DNA from: Gemmatimonadota bacterium
Lineage (GTDB): Bacteria > Gemmatimonadota > Gemmatimonadetes > Gemmatimonadales > GWC2-71-9
Direction of reading: 5' to 3'
DNA length: 20,411 nucleotides
NCBI GenBank assembly: GCA_003221075.1
Contig: QHUF01000235.1
Coordinates: forward strand, 1-20,411
Shown here: one piece after another, positions 6,532-14,629 of the stretch
Layout of the letters: each line of letters opens with the position of its first letter
Numbering within the stretch: position 1 is the stretch's first letter
Program-made: the position numbers and the translations under genes
Notes under the pieces: model-generated
Told to the model about the DNA's origin: nothing
The model's database searches: none
The model's input: the letters and a program-made list of their open reading frames with translations, nothing else

Positions 6532-6990
6532 TTGCGGCTCTCCGAACTGCTAACTCCCGACCGCATCCGGGTCCCGATTCGGGCCCAGAGCAAAGAGGGC
6601 GTGCTACGGGAGTTGGTCGACCTCCTGGTGGGGGGCAACGGGGCAGCCCCCGATGTCCTTCAGGCCGTCATGGAGCGGGAGCGGCAGTTCCCGACTGGCA
6701 TTGGCTACGGCGTCGCGGTGCCGCACGGGAAGACCCCAGCCCTCGCCAATCTCCTAGCGGTCGCCGGCACCGCGCGCACTCCCGTGCCATATGAAACGGT
6801 GGATGGCGAACCGGTACGGTTGTTCTTCTTGCTCGCCGGCCCCGAGTCGCAGGCGGGCGCACACGTGAAAGCGTTGAGCCGAATCTCACGGCTGGTGCGG
6901 CGCGAGCCGATCCGCACCCGGTTGTTGGCGGCGAGTGATGCCCAGGAGTTCTATCGCATCCTGTGTGATGCAGAGAGGGGAGGCGCATAA
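6532..6990 (+). CDS. PTS EIIA type-2 (PtsN/fructose-mannitol IIA-like) protein
   Basis: Stand-alone EIIA domain of about 152 residues. The phosphorylated histidine is H65 in GYGVAVPHGK, and the later AGPESQAGAHVKALSRISRLVR segment is typical of EIIA-Ntr/Fru domains. I take TTG 6532, giving MRLSELLTPDRIRVPI, which matches the usual PtsN N-terminus (MKLSEILTPD-like). An earlier in-frame TTG at 6445 would begin inside the divergent gene and adds unrelated residues. No membrane EIIBC subunits, HPr or EI are visible, so a regulatory role by phosphorelay is more likely than sugar transport. It is followed by aspS after 8 nt. The family is certain; regulatory versus transport function is inferred. 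Confidence 0.82.
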   Translation: MRLSELLTPDRIRVPIRAQSKEGVLRELVDLLVGGNGAAPDVLQAVMERERQFPTGIGYGVAVPHGKTPALANLLAVAGTARTPVPYETVDGEPVRLFFLLAGPESQAGAHVKALSRISRLVRREPIRTRLLAASDAQEFYRILCDAERGGA

Positions 6991-6998
6991 ACGCAAGC

Positions 6999-8762
6999 GT
7001 GACTCAGACAACCCTGCGAACCCACCGCTGCGGCGCGTTGCGGAAGGAGCACGTCGGACAGCGGGTCCGTCTGGGGGGCTGGGTCCACCGCCGCCGCGAT
7101 CTCGGAGGAATCGTCTTTCTCGATCTCCGCGATCGTGACGGCCTCGTCCAGGTCGCCGTAGGACCGGGATGGGCTGCGCCCGATCTCGTGACTCGCGCCC
7201 AAAGCGTGGGGCCGGAGAGTGTCGTGCTCGTCGAGGGCGAGGTGGTCGCCCGTCCTCCCGCGATGCGCAACGCCGAGCTCGCGACCGGCGAAATCGAGGT
7301 GCACGCCACCACGTTGCAGGTCGCGGGCCCGGCGGAGACGCCCGCCATTCCGGTGGCGCGCGGCAAGGGTGAAGAGCTGCCCGCTGAGGAGCTGCGCCTC
7401 AAGTATCGCCACCTCGACCTGCGGCGTCCCGAGCTCCAGGCGAATCTGATCCTGCGCCACCGGCTGCTGCAGCGGGCGCGTCGGGCGCTCAGCGAGCTCG
7501 ACTTCCTCGAGCTCGAAACGCCGAACCTCACCAAGCCGACCCCCGAAGGCGCGCGCGACTATCTCGTGCCGTCGCGCGTGCACCCGGGCGAGTTCTACGC
7601 GTTGCCGCAGTCGCCGCAGATCTACAAGCAGCTGCTGATGGTGTCGGGGTTCGATCGCTATTTCCAGATCGCCCGCTGCTTCCGGGATGAAGATCTGCGC
7701 TACGATCGGCAACCGGAGTTTTCCCAGATCGACATCGAGGCGTCGTTCGTGACCCAGGAGGACGTCATCGCGGTGGTCGAGACCGTGCTCGTGGCGCTGT
7801 GGGACGAAGCCGGTCACAAGATCCCCCGTCCCTTCCCGCGGCTGACGTGGCGCGAAACCATGGAGCGGTACGGCACGGACAAGCCCGACCTGCGCTTCGA
7901 CTTTCCCATTTCCGACTGGACCGCGCAGGTCCAGCCGCTCGCGGTGCCGTTTTTCCAGGCCGCGACCAACGGCTCGCGCGTGCGCGGCATCGCCGTGCGC
8001 GGTGGCGGCGCCCTGTCCCGCAAGGATGTCGATCAGCTCACCGAAACGGCGAAGACGCACGGGGCGCCCGGCCTCGCGTGGGTGAAGCGCCAGGGCGAGC
8101 AGTTGTCCGGCTCGGTCGGCAAGCACTTCACGGCCGAAGCCCTGGGGCGAATCGGCATCGGGGACGGCGATGTGGCGCTGATGACCGTCGGACCCGACCG
8201 CGTGACGTCACCCGCGCTCGACAAGGTGCGGCGGGAAGTGATCCGGCGACTCGCGCCGCAGCCGAAGCTCGCGCACGCATTCTGCTGGGTGGTCGACTTC
8301 CCGCTATTCGAGCCTGATCCCGAAACGGGGAAGCCCGTGTTTGCCCATCACCCCTTCACGTCCCCGCATCCGGAAGACATGAGTAAGCTCGATTCTGACC
8401 CCTTCGCGTGCCGGGCGTTGCACTACGACGCCGTCTACAACGGCAACGAGCTCGGTTCGGGCTCGATCCGGATCACCGATCCGGCGATCCAGCGGAAGGT
8501 CTTCGCCCACCTGGGTCTGTCGCCGGCCGACATCGATGCCCGCTTCGGCTTCCTGCTGACGGCGCTCGCCGCCGGCGCGCCGCCGCATGGCGGGTTCGCG
8601 GTGGGATTCGATCGCACGGTGATGCTCATCGTCGGCGCCGTCTCGATGCGCGATGTCATCGCATTTCCCAAGACAACCGCGGCGCGCGCGTTGTTCGAGG
8701 GCGCGCCCGCACCGGCGCGGCCCGAGGATCTCGCTGCACTTCACATAAAGGTGGTGCCATGA
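6999..8762 (+). CDS. aspS: Aspartate--tRNA ligase, bacterial type
   Basis: Class II aminoacyl-tRNA synthetase charging tRNA-Asp. It has 587 residues, the bacterial length (E. coli 590). An N-terminal OB-fold anticodon-binding domain (GGWVHRRRDLGGIVFLDLRDRDG) comes first. The catalytic core carries TPEGARDYLVPSR and ALPQSPQIYKQ, motif 2 (CFRDEDLRYDRQPEFSQID, near residues 227-245) and motif 3 (GFDR, R539). The bacterial insertion domain lies between motifs 2 and 3. Leucine in RRRDLGG occupies a position where non-discriminating AspRS often have histidine, so this looks more like a discriminating enzyme; that point is inference. GTG 6999 follows a GGGGAGG tract at a long distance (about 15 nt). 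The stop overlaps phoH as ATGA. Confidence 0.97.
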   Translation: MTQTTLRTHRCGALRKEHVGQRVRLGGWVHRRRDLGGIVFLDLRDRDGLVQVAVGPGWAAPDLVTRAQSVGPESVVLVEGEVVARPPAMRNAELATGEIEVHATTLQVAGPAETPAIPVARGKGEELPAEELRLKYRHLDLRRPELQANLILRHRLLQRARRALSELDFLELETPNLTKPTPEGARDYLVPSRVHPGEFYALPQSPQIYKQLLMVSGFDRYFQIARCFRDEDLRYDRQPEFSQIDIEASFVTQEDVIAVVETVLVALWDEAGHKIPRPFPRLTWRETMERYGTDKPDLRFDFPISDWTAQVQPLAVPFFQAATNGSRVRGIAVRGGGALSRKDVDQLTETAKTHGAPGLAWVKRQGEQLSGSVGKHFTAEALGRIGIGDGDVALMTVGPDRVTSPALDKVRREVIRRLAPQPKLAHAFCWVVDFPLFEPDPETGKPVFAHHPFTSPHPEDMSKLDSDPFACRALHYDAVYNGNELGSGSIRITDPAIQRKVFAHLGLSPADIDARFGFLLTALAAGAPPHGGFAVGFDRTVMLIVGAVSMRDVIAFPKTTAARALFEGAPAPARPEDLAALHIKVVP

Positions 8763-9721
8763 GTGATGACGTCGTCCACCGTCTGTCCGTGGAGGGCGTA
8801 GATCCGCTGGCGTTGGCCGGCGTGAACGATGCCAATCTGCTCGAGCTCGCGCGCCGCCTCGGTGTACGGGTCTCGTTGCGCGGCGACAGCCTGTCGCTCG
8901 CCGGGCCCGCCGCCGCGATCGAGCGCGCCGGTCTCGTCGCGCAGGCTCTGATCGACCTGGCCCGAATGGGCGAGACGCTCGACGTGCACGACGTCGAGCG
9001 CACGATTTCCGATGAAGCCCATGGGGAGTTGGGCCGCCAGGGCGCGGCCCCCGATCCGGTGAAGATCATTCTTCCCGGATTGCGCCGCGTCATCCAGCCG
9101 AAAACCGCGGGCCAGCGCGAGTATCTGCGCTCGATCGCCGAGCACGACATCGTGATCGGGATCGGGCCGGCGGGGACGGGCAAGACCTATCTCGCGGTCG
9201 CGGCCGCGGTCGACGCGCTCGCCCGCAAGCGAGTGCGGCGCATCATCCTGGCGCGGCCCGCGGTAGAAGCCGGCGAGAACCTGGGGTTCCTCCCCGGCGA
9301 TCTCCAGGAGAAAGTCGATCCCTATCTGCGGCCGCTCTACGACGCGCTCGAGGACATGATGCCGCGCGAGCGGGTGCAAAAGGCGCTCGAGACCCGCACC
9401 ATCGAGATCGCGCCGCTCGCCTACATGCGGGGCCGCACCTTGGGCGACGCCTTCGTGATTCTGGACGAAGCGCAGAACGCGACCGGCATGCAGATGAAGA
9501 TGTTTCTCACCCGTCTGGGCGTGAATTCCCGCGCCGTGATCACCGGCGACAAGACGCAAATCGATCTGCCCAACCGCGAAGACTCGGGGCTGCTCCAGGT
9601 CGAGCGAATTCTCCCCGGGATCGAAGGAATCGGCTTCTGCTACCTCGACGACGCCGACGTCGTCCGCCACCGGCTGGTGCGCGACATCATCCGCGCCTAC
9701 GCCGAGGACGCGCAGGGTTGA
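8759..9721 (+). CDS. PhoH-family ATPase (YbeZ type)
   Basis: A 320-residue cytoplasmic P-loop NTPase of the PhoH/YbeZ family, associated in other bacteria with YbeY and 16S rRNA maturation or RNA quality control. The N-terminal 100 residues form the KH-like region seen in YbeZ proteins (VRVSLRGDSLSLAG). The ATPase has Walker A GPAGTGKT (residues 136-143), Walker B FVILDEAQN (232-240), the family ARPAVEAGENLGFLPGDLQEK segment and ITGDKTQIDLP. The ATG overlaps the aspS stop and has AAAGGTGG just upstream. ybeY lies one gene further down and corC follows, reproducing the ybeZ-ybeY-ybeX order of E. coli with the 7TM-HD gene inserted. Confidence 0.94.
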   Translation: MSDDVVHRLSVEGVDPLALAGVNDANLLELARRLGVRVSLRGDSLSLAGPAAAIERAGLVAQALIDLARMGETLDVHDVERTISDEAHGELGRQGAAPDPVKIILPGLRRVIQPKTAGQREYLRSIAEHDIVIGIGPAGTGKTYLAVAAAVDALARKRVRRIILARPAVEAGENLGFLPGDLQEKVDPYLRPLYDALEDMMPRERVQKALETRTIEIAPLAYMRGRTLGDAFVILDEAQNATGMQMKMFLTRLGVNSRAVITGDKTQIDLPNREDSGLLQVERILPGIEGIGFCYLDDADVVRHRLVRDIIRAYAEDAQG

Positions 9722-9722
9722 G

Positions 9723-11906
9723 GTGAAAGTGCCGACGCAGGAGAAGGCGCGCTATCACCTGGTGCGCTGGGTGTGGGTCCCGGCGCTCGCGCTGGTCGCC
9801 CATGTCGCGTTCCCGTCCGGCGGCGCCGATGTGGCGCCGCTGCTCGAGCCCGGCGCCCGGGCCGACAAGGACATTGTCGCGCCGTTCAACTTCGTCGTGA
9901 ACAAGTCGGAAGACGAGCTCCAACGCGAGGCCGAGGAGCTCGCCGCGTCGGCGAAGCCGATCTACGAATTCCGGCAGCACACCTACGACAGCCTCGCGAC
10001 CGCGACGGCGGCGTTCTTCGGAGCCGTCGATGCCGCCGCGGATCAAGGTCCTCAGGCGATCATCCGCGCCGCCCGCGAATTCGGCGTGTCACTGACGCCC
10101 CAGGAGGCAGCCTATCTCGGCAAGGGCGGGAAACGGCAAAGGTTGCAACAAGCGCTCCAAAGACTGTTCGACCGTACCCTCGCCCAGGGCGTCACAGGGC
10201 CCGGTGTCCTCCAGGGCGAACAGTCGCGCGAGCTGATCGTGCGACGCGGCTCCACGGAATCGTCCGTGCTGCGCGATCAGGCGCTGACGTTCAACCAGTA
10301 CTTGAACCGCGCCAAGACGTTGCACCCCGATCCCGGCTCGAGCGTGGGTGACGTGTTGTACATCAAGCTCCAGCGGCAGTTCTTCCGGCCGACCCTGATT
10401 CCCAAACCGCTGGAAACGGAGCGGCGCCGCAACGAGCTGCGGGGCAGCGTCGATCCGAGCAAATACATTGTGCGCGCCGGCGATCGGATCGTGGGCGCGA
10501 ACGAGATCGTCACGAACGAGGCCCACGAGCGCCTCGTCACGCTGCACCAGGAGCTGCTCCGCCGCGGCGCCGCGACGACCTACTCGATCCGCGGCGTCAT
10601 CGGTCCGCTGCTCCGCGACTCGCTGATCATCGTGATCTTCTGGGTGCTGCTGGTGTTCTACCGGCGCGAGACCTACCGCGATCTGCGCCAGGTCGCGCTG
10701 ATCGGCGGACTGTTCGCGGTCCTGCTGACGCAGGCGGGACTGGTCGCGCGGTTCTATCCGGCGCACCCCGAAGTCGTCTTCATGCCGTTCCTCGCGATGA
10801 TGATGACCGTGCTGTTCAACGGCCGCGTGTCGATGATCGCCGCGATGATTCTGGCCGTCGTGATCGGGCAGCAACCGGTGTTTCACGACGTGCCCGCGAC
10901 GTTCCTGTGCGTCGTCGGCGGCGTGACCGCCGCGCTGTCGGTGAAAACGCTGCGCAGCCGGAGCAACTTCTACGCGCCGGTGCTGATCATCTCCGGCGGA
11001 TACCTCACGGGCGCACTCGCCCTCGGGCTCTCGAGCGGCTGGCCGATCGCGGAAATCGGCGTCCGCTGCCTGTGGGGCGCGTTGAACGGCTTGGTCTCGG
11101 CGGGCCTCACCTTCTTCCTGTTGCCGGTAGCCGAGTCGATCACGCACATCACCACCGACCTGACGTTGCTGGAGCTGTCCGATCCCAGCCGCCCGCTGCT
11201 CCGTCGCCTATCACTCGAGGCACCCGGGACCTACGCCCACAGCGTGGCGATGGCGAACCTCGTCGAAGCGGCGTGCAACCGGATCGGCGCGAACGGCCTG
11301 CTGGGGCGCGTCGGGTGCTACTACCACGACATCGGGAAGGTCAAAAACCCGTTGTACTTCGTGGAGAACCAGATCCCGGGCAACAATCCGCACGACCGGT
11401 TGAAGGCACTTCAGTCCGCGCAGATCATCAAGGCGCACGTCACCGACGGCCTCGCGCTCGCCGCCGAGGCCAAGCTTCCCGATTCGGTGTCGGCGTTCAT
11501 CCCCGAGCATCACGGGACCACGGAGATCACCTACTTCCTCGACAAGGCGAAGAAGTCCGACGGCGGCCAGGCGCGCAACGTCGAGGACTTCACGTATCCC
11601 GGACCGAAGCCGCGGTCGATGGAAACGGCGATTTCGATGATCGCCGATTCGGTTGAAGCGGCGCTGCGCGTCCTCGAGGACCTGACCCCGCAGAAAATCG
11701 AAGAAGCGATCGATCACATCGTGCGCACCAAGGTCAACGCGGGCCAGCTCGATGAAGCCCCGCTCACGCTGCAGCAGATAGAGCAGGTGAAAGCCGCGTT
11801 TTTGGTCGTCTTGAGCGGCATGTACCACAATCGCATCGATTACCCGGAGTCCAGTGGCGGTATCAGTGCAGCCTGGCACTCAGCGGGCGCGCCAGGCGCG
11901 CGCTGA
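9723..11906 (+). CDS. 7TM-HD membrane phosphohydrolase, PgpH/YqfF type (probable c-di-AMP phosphodiesterase)
   Basis: Integral membrane protein of 727 residues. One N-terminal helix (VWVPALALVAHVAF) leads to an extracytoplasmic region of about 250 residues (the 7TMR-HDED domain). Multiple membrane helices follow at about 295-480, then a cytoplasmic HD domain. Metal ligands are visible: H506 in TYAHSVAMANL, H535-D536 in YYHDIGKVKNP, the HH pair in IPEHHGTTE and the late D in SMIADSVEAALR. Characterised PgpH proteins hydrolyse c-di-AMP to pApA, so that is the likely activity. The next genes encode magnesium-linked CBS-domain proteins, suggesting an ion-homeostasis context (inference). It starts at GTG one base after the phoH stop. 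The last 53 nt overlap the longest ybeY reading. No diadenylate cyclase is visible here. Confidence 0.9.
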   Translation: MKVPTQEKARYHLVRWVWVPALALVAHVAFPSGGADVAPLLEPGARADKDIVAPFNFVVNKSEDELQREAEELAASAKPIYEFRQHTYDSLATATAAFFGAVDAAADQGPQAIIRAAREFGVSLTPQEAAYLGKGGKRQRLQQALQRLFDRTLAQGVTGPGVLQGEQSRELIVRRGSTESSVLRDQALTFNQYLNRAKTLHPDPGSSVGDVLYIKLQRQFFRPTLIPKPLETERRRNELRGSVDPSKYIVRAGDRIVGANEIVTNEAHERLVTLHQELLRRGAATTYSIRGVIGPLLRDSLIIVIFWVLLVFYRRETYRDLRQVALIGGLFAVLLTQAGLVARFYPAHPEVVFMPFLAMMMTVLFNGRVSMIAAMILAVVIGQQPVFHDVPATFLCVVGGVTAALSVKTLRSRSNFYAPVLIISGGYLTGALALGLSSGWPIAEIGVRCLWGALNGLVSAGLTFFLLPVAESITHITTDLTLLELSDPSRPLLRRLSLEAPGTYAHSVAMANLVEAACNRIGANGLLGRVGCYYHDIGKVKNPLYFVENQIPGNNPHDRLKALQSAQIIKAHVTDGLALAAEAKLPDSVSAFIPEHHGTTEITYFLDKAKKSDGGQARNVEDFTYPGPKPRSMETAISMIADSVEAALRVLEDLTPQKIEEAIDHIVRTKVNAGQLDEAPLTLQQIEQVKAAFLVVLSGMYHNRIDYPESSGGISAAWHSAGAPGAR

Positions 11907-12273
11907 CGAGTTGATGCGCGTCGCGGACCGGGTGCTGGCGTGGGAGCGCGCGCCCGCCGGATCGCACATCGACATCACCCTGCTTTCGGCGGCGGCGATG
12001 CGGCGGGCCAACCGCCGCGCCACGGGACGGCGCGGGCTGACCGACGTCATCGCCTATGCGCTGCCGCAACCGGACGGACGCATGGTAGGCGACGTCTATA
12101 TCTGTCCAACTGCCGCGGCCCGGAACGGCGTTGCGTTGAACGACGAGCTGGTGCGACTGGCCGTCCACGGCACGCTGCACGTGTTGGGATACGACCATCC
12201 CGAGGGTCCGGGGCGCACCCGCTCGCGGATGTGGCAGCTGCAGGAACGCTACGTCACACGACTCCTCCGCTAA
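11854..12273 (+). CDS. ybeY: Endoribonuclease YbeY (rRNA maturation factor)
   Basis: Single-domain metallo-endoribonuclease needed in many bacteria for 16S rRNA 3' processing and 70S quality control. The zinc signature HGTLHVLGYDH (H-x3-H-x5-H) is intact, preceded by RGLTDVIAYALP and MVGDVYIC, equivalents of the family PTDVLSF and GDI/VxIC strands. From GTG 11854 the protein is 139 residues, slightly short for the family (E. coli 155), because the C-terminus ends 30 residues after the zinc site. This start gives an MAVSVQ first strand but overlaps the upstream gene by 53 nt; ATG 11914 or TTG 11911 would avoid the overlap and lose that strand. The start is uncertain. The stop overlaps corC as TAATG. 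Confidence 0.92.
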   Translation: MAVSVQPGTQRARQARADELMRVADRVLAWERAPAGSHIDITLLSAAAMRRANRRATGRRGLTDVIAYALPQPDGRMVGDVYICPTAAARNGVALNDELVRLAVHGTLHVLGYDHPEGPGRTRSRMWQLQERYVTRLLR

Positions 12274-13448
12274 TGCTCACCGAAGCGGCGCTGCGCATCA
12301 TCGGGCTTGTCGTCGCCATCAGCGCGGGTGCGTGGGCCGCGCTGCTCGCCCTGGCGGAAGAAGCCGCCGTAGGCGAGGCGCTCCATACCCTGGGCGATGC
12401 GCCACCCATCGCCGCCGAGCGCCGTGTGCCGCTGCATCGCGCGCTCCACGTGGCGCGCCTCGCGTTGCTCGTGCTCGGCGCCGTCGCCACGGCCAACGCG
12501 GTGGCGTGGTGGACCCGGCCCTGGGCCGAAGCGCTCATCATCCTCGTCGTGGGAACACTGCTGTTGTTCATCGTCGGCGACGCCCTCCCGCGCAGTGTGG
12601 CGCGTATTGCCCCGGAGCTTTCCGACGCGGCGCTCCCCTTCGCGCGCCGCACCCTCGCTCCGTTCGGTCCGCTGCTCTGGCTGCTCGCGTGGGCTGATCG
12701 CGGGTTGCACGCCCTGGTGCACACGCCGCGCCCGCTGCAACCCGCTCTGGGCGTTGCCCAGCGCGACATGCTGCTCGGGGTCTTCACGCTGGCGGATACG
12801 ACGGTGGACGAGGTCATGACGCCGCGACTCGACATGACTGGAGTCGACGTTTCGGCGTCCACCGAGGAAGTCCTCGAGGCGTTCCGGCAAAGCCAGCACA
12901 GCAGGTTGCCGGTGCTGGATGGCTCGCCCGACAACATCGGGGGCGTCGTGTTCGCGAAGGACCTCGTGCCCATCGCGATGGGGCTCGCCGAATCGGGCGC
13001 GCGCTGGCAGACGCTCATGCGGCCCGCGGCCTTCGTTCCGGAAACCAAGACGCTCGACAATCAGCTGCGCGACTTCCAGGGAACGCCCGCGCACATCGCG
13101 ATCGTCGTCGACGAGTTCGGGGGGACCTCGGGACTGATCACGCGCGAGGACATTCTCGAGGAAATCGTGGGCGAGATCCGCGACGAGCATGACACGGAGA
13201 CCACGCCGGCGATTCGACAGGACGGCGGACGGATCTGGGTGGATGGACGCACCAGCCTTGACGACCTGTCGGCCGCGCTCGGTACCCCCATCACACATGC
13301 CGAGGTCTCGACAGTGGGCGGGCTCGTGTATTCGGTACTGGGGCGCGTACCCCGGCCCGGCGATGAGCTCACGCTCGACGGCTATCGCGTCGTCGTGGAG
13401 CGCGTCGAGCAGCGCCGTGTTACGCAGGTGTCGTTCGAAAAGCGATGA
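12273..13448 (+). CDS. CNNM/CorC-HlyC family membrane protein with CBS pair (first of tandem pair)
   Basis: 391-residue member of the DUF21-CBS-CorC/HlyC family (CNNM, YbeX/CorC-like, HlyC-like), linked to Mg2+ or Co2+ export and magnesium homeostasis. The first 150 residues hold the membrane domain (IIGLVVAISAGAWAALLALAE; LIILVVGTLLLFIVGDALPRSVAR). A CBS pair spans about 177-305 with VDEVMTPRLDM, HSRLPVLDGS and VDEFGGTSGLITREDILEEIVGEI. The C-terminal CorC_HlyC domain includes STVGGLVYSVLGRVPRPGD. The ATG shares its A with the ybeY stop (TAATG), consistent with coupling, and ybeY-corC adjacency is widely conserved. The membrane domain reads ALPRS where family members usually have an E-x-LPK motif, so transport competence is uncertain. 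Confidence 0.88.
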   Translation: MLTEAALRIIGLVVAISAGAWAALLALAEEAAVGEALHTLGDAPPIAAERRVPLHRALHVARLALLVLGAVATANAVAWWTRPWAEALIILVVGTLLLFIVGDALPRSVARIAPELSDAALPFARRTLAPFGPLLWLLAWADRGLHALVHTPRPLQPALGVAQRDMLLGVFTLADTTVDEVMTPRLDMTGVDVSASTEEVLEAFRQSQHSRLPVLDGSPDNIGGVVFAKDLVPIAMGLAESGARWQTLMRPAAFVPETKTLDNQLRDFQGTPAHIAIVVDEFGGTSGLITREDILEEIVGEIRDEHDTETTPAIRQDGGRIWVDGRTSLDDLSAALGTPITHAEVSTVGGLVYSVLGRVPRPGDELTLDGYRVVVERVEQRRVTQVSFEKR

Positions 13449-14629
13449 GCGTCGCACTCGCGGTTCTGCTCGTCGGCCTCCTGTCGGCCGGCGTCTCGGC
13501 GGCAATCGGCGTCGCGGCGGCGACCGTGAGCCAGCACGAGCTGACGCGCTGGGTGGCATACAAGCTGCGTGGCTCGGCGGCCACGGTGAACGTGTTGAAA
13601 AACCCGGGACAGACACTCGCCACATCCAACATGCTGACGACATTGGGCGTGCTGCTCGCGGCTGGAGCGATTCCGGCACTGCTCGCGGCCACGACGCCGA
13701 CATTTCTCGGGATCTTCACGATCACTGTCGGCGTGCCGCTGTTCATCGGCGCGGCGTACCTCATACCACGCGTCCTGGGGAGGCGCTGGGCCGAACCACT
13801 GGTCGGACACGCCGTCCCTCTGATGGAGCGATTCGGGGCGGTGCTGTCTCCGTTCATTCCGCGGCGCGAGGGATCCACGCGCACCACCCTCGCCGCGCTG
13901 CTCACCGGCGCCGATACCGACGCCCTCGCCACGACGGACGAGATGGCCGTGGTCTCCGGCGTCCTCGCCTTCGCCGATCGTCCCGTGCGCGAGCTGATGA
14001 CGCCGCGGACCGCCATCGTCGCGTTTCCGGAAGGGATTCTGACCGCCGAGGCCGCGCACGTGCTGCAGCAGTCGGGATACAGCCGCTATCCCGTGCATCG
14101 GGGATCGCTGGATGAAGTGGTCGGCGTCGCGCACACGCTCGACTTGCTCGGCCGCCAGCCGGAGGATCCCATCCTCGTGCGGCCGCCGCTGACGGCCCCG
14201 GGCACGATGCGGGCGGCCGACTTGATGCTCGAAATGCAGCGGGGGGGCCAACACCTCGCGGTCGTGCTGGACGAATTCGGCGGGACCGCGGGACTCGTGA
14301 CGTTCGAGGACCTCCTCAACGATCTCGTCAGTGAGCTGTTCGAGCCATCGTCTTCCACCCCGGATACGACTCGAGTTGCCGAAGTGGAGGGCAGCACACC
14401 CACGACCGAGCTCGCCGAGAAACTCGGGATGCCGCTCGCCGGTGCGCAGACCGTCGGCGGACTGCTGATTCAGGCACTCGGTCGCATCCCGCGCGCCGGG
14501 GAACGGTTCACGTACAAAGGTCTGGAGTTCGATATCCTGACGGCCAGCGCGACGCGCGTCGAGCGCATCGCCGTTCGTGCCGGTCCGGTGCGCACGATTG
14601 CGCTCGGCGGTGGGGGCGGGTCGGCGTGA
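13445..14629 (+). CDS. CNNM/CorC-HlyC family membrane protein, divergent second paralogue
   Basis: 394 residues with the same domain order as the previous gene but strongly diverged. A membrane domain covers about 1-115 (ALAVLLVGLLSAGVSAAIGVAA; LTTLGVLLAAGAIPALLA; FLGIFTITVGVPLFIGAAYLIPRVLG). A CBS pair follows (VRELMTPRTAIVAF near 181, then YSRYPVHRGS and LDEFGGTAGLVTFEDLLNDLV). The C-terminal domain contains TVGGLLIQALGRIPRAGE and ends in a glycine-rich tail. The ATG overlaps the previous stop as ATGA, so the two proteins are translated from one message, perhaps as a hetero-oligomer; CNNM proteins are dimers through their CBS modules. An exact division of labour cannot be read from sequence. 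Confidence 0.86.
   Translation: MSVALAVLLVGLLSAGVSAAIGVAAATVSQHELTRWVAYKLRGSAATVNVLKNPGQTLATSNMLTTLGVLLAAGAIPALLAATTPTFLGIFTITVGVPLFIGAAYLIPRVLGRRWAEPLVGHAVPLMERFGAVLSPFIPRREGSTRTTLAALLTGADTDALATTDEMAVVSGVLAFADRPVRELMTPRTAIVAFPEGILTAEAAHVLQQSGYSRYPVHRGSLDEVVGVAHTLDLLGRQPEDPILVRPPLTAPGTMRAADLMLEMQRGGQHLAVVLDEFGGTAGLVTFEDLLNDLVSELFEPSSSTPDTTRVAEVEGSTPTTELAEKLGMPLAGAQTVGGLLIQALGRIPRAGERFTYKGLEFDILTASATRVERIAVRAGPVRTIALGGGGGSA

Noticed and set aside
6951..8126. A 391-codon minus-strand frame opposite aspS
   Set aside because: It mirrors aspS codons, has no recognisable domain, and aspS on the plus strand is unmistakable.
6999..8762. aspS as a non-discriminating Asp/Asn enzyme
   Set aside because: The RRRDLGG leucine fits a discriminating AspRS better. 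Without knowing whether AsnRS or GatCAB exists in the genome I make no stronger claim.
12270..13703. A 477-codon minus-strand frame opposite the CorC/CNNM genes
   Set aside because: Composition is arginine-rich and repetitive, with no motif. The opposite strand encodes a complete CBS-domain protein.
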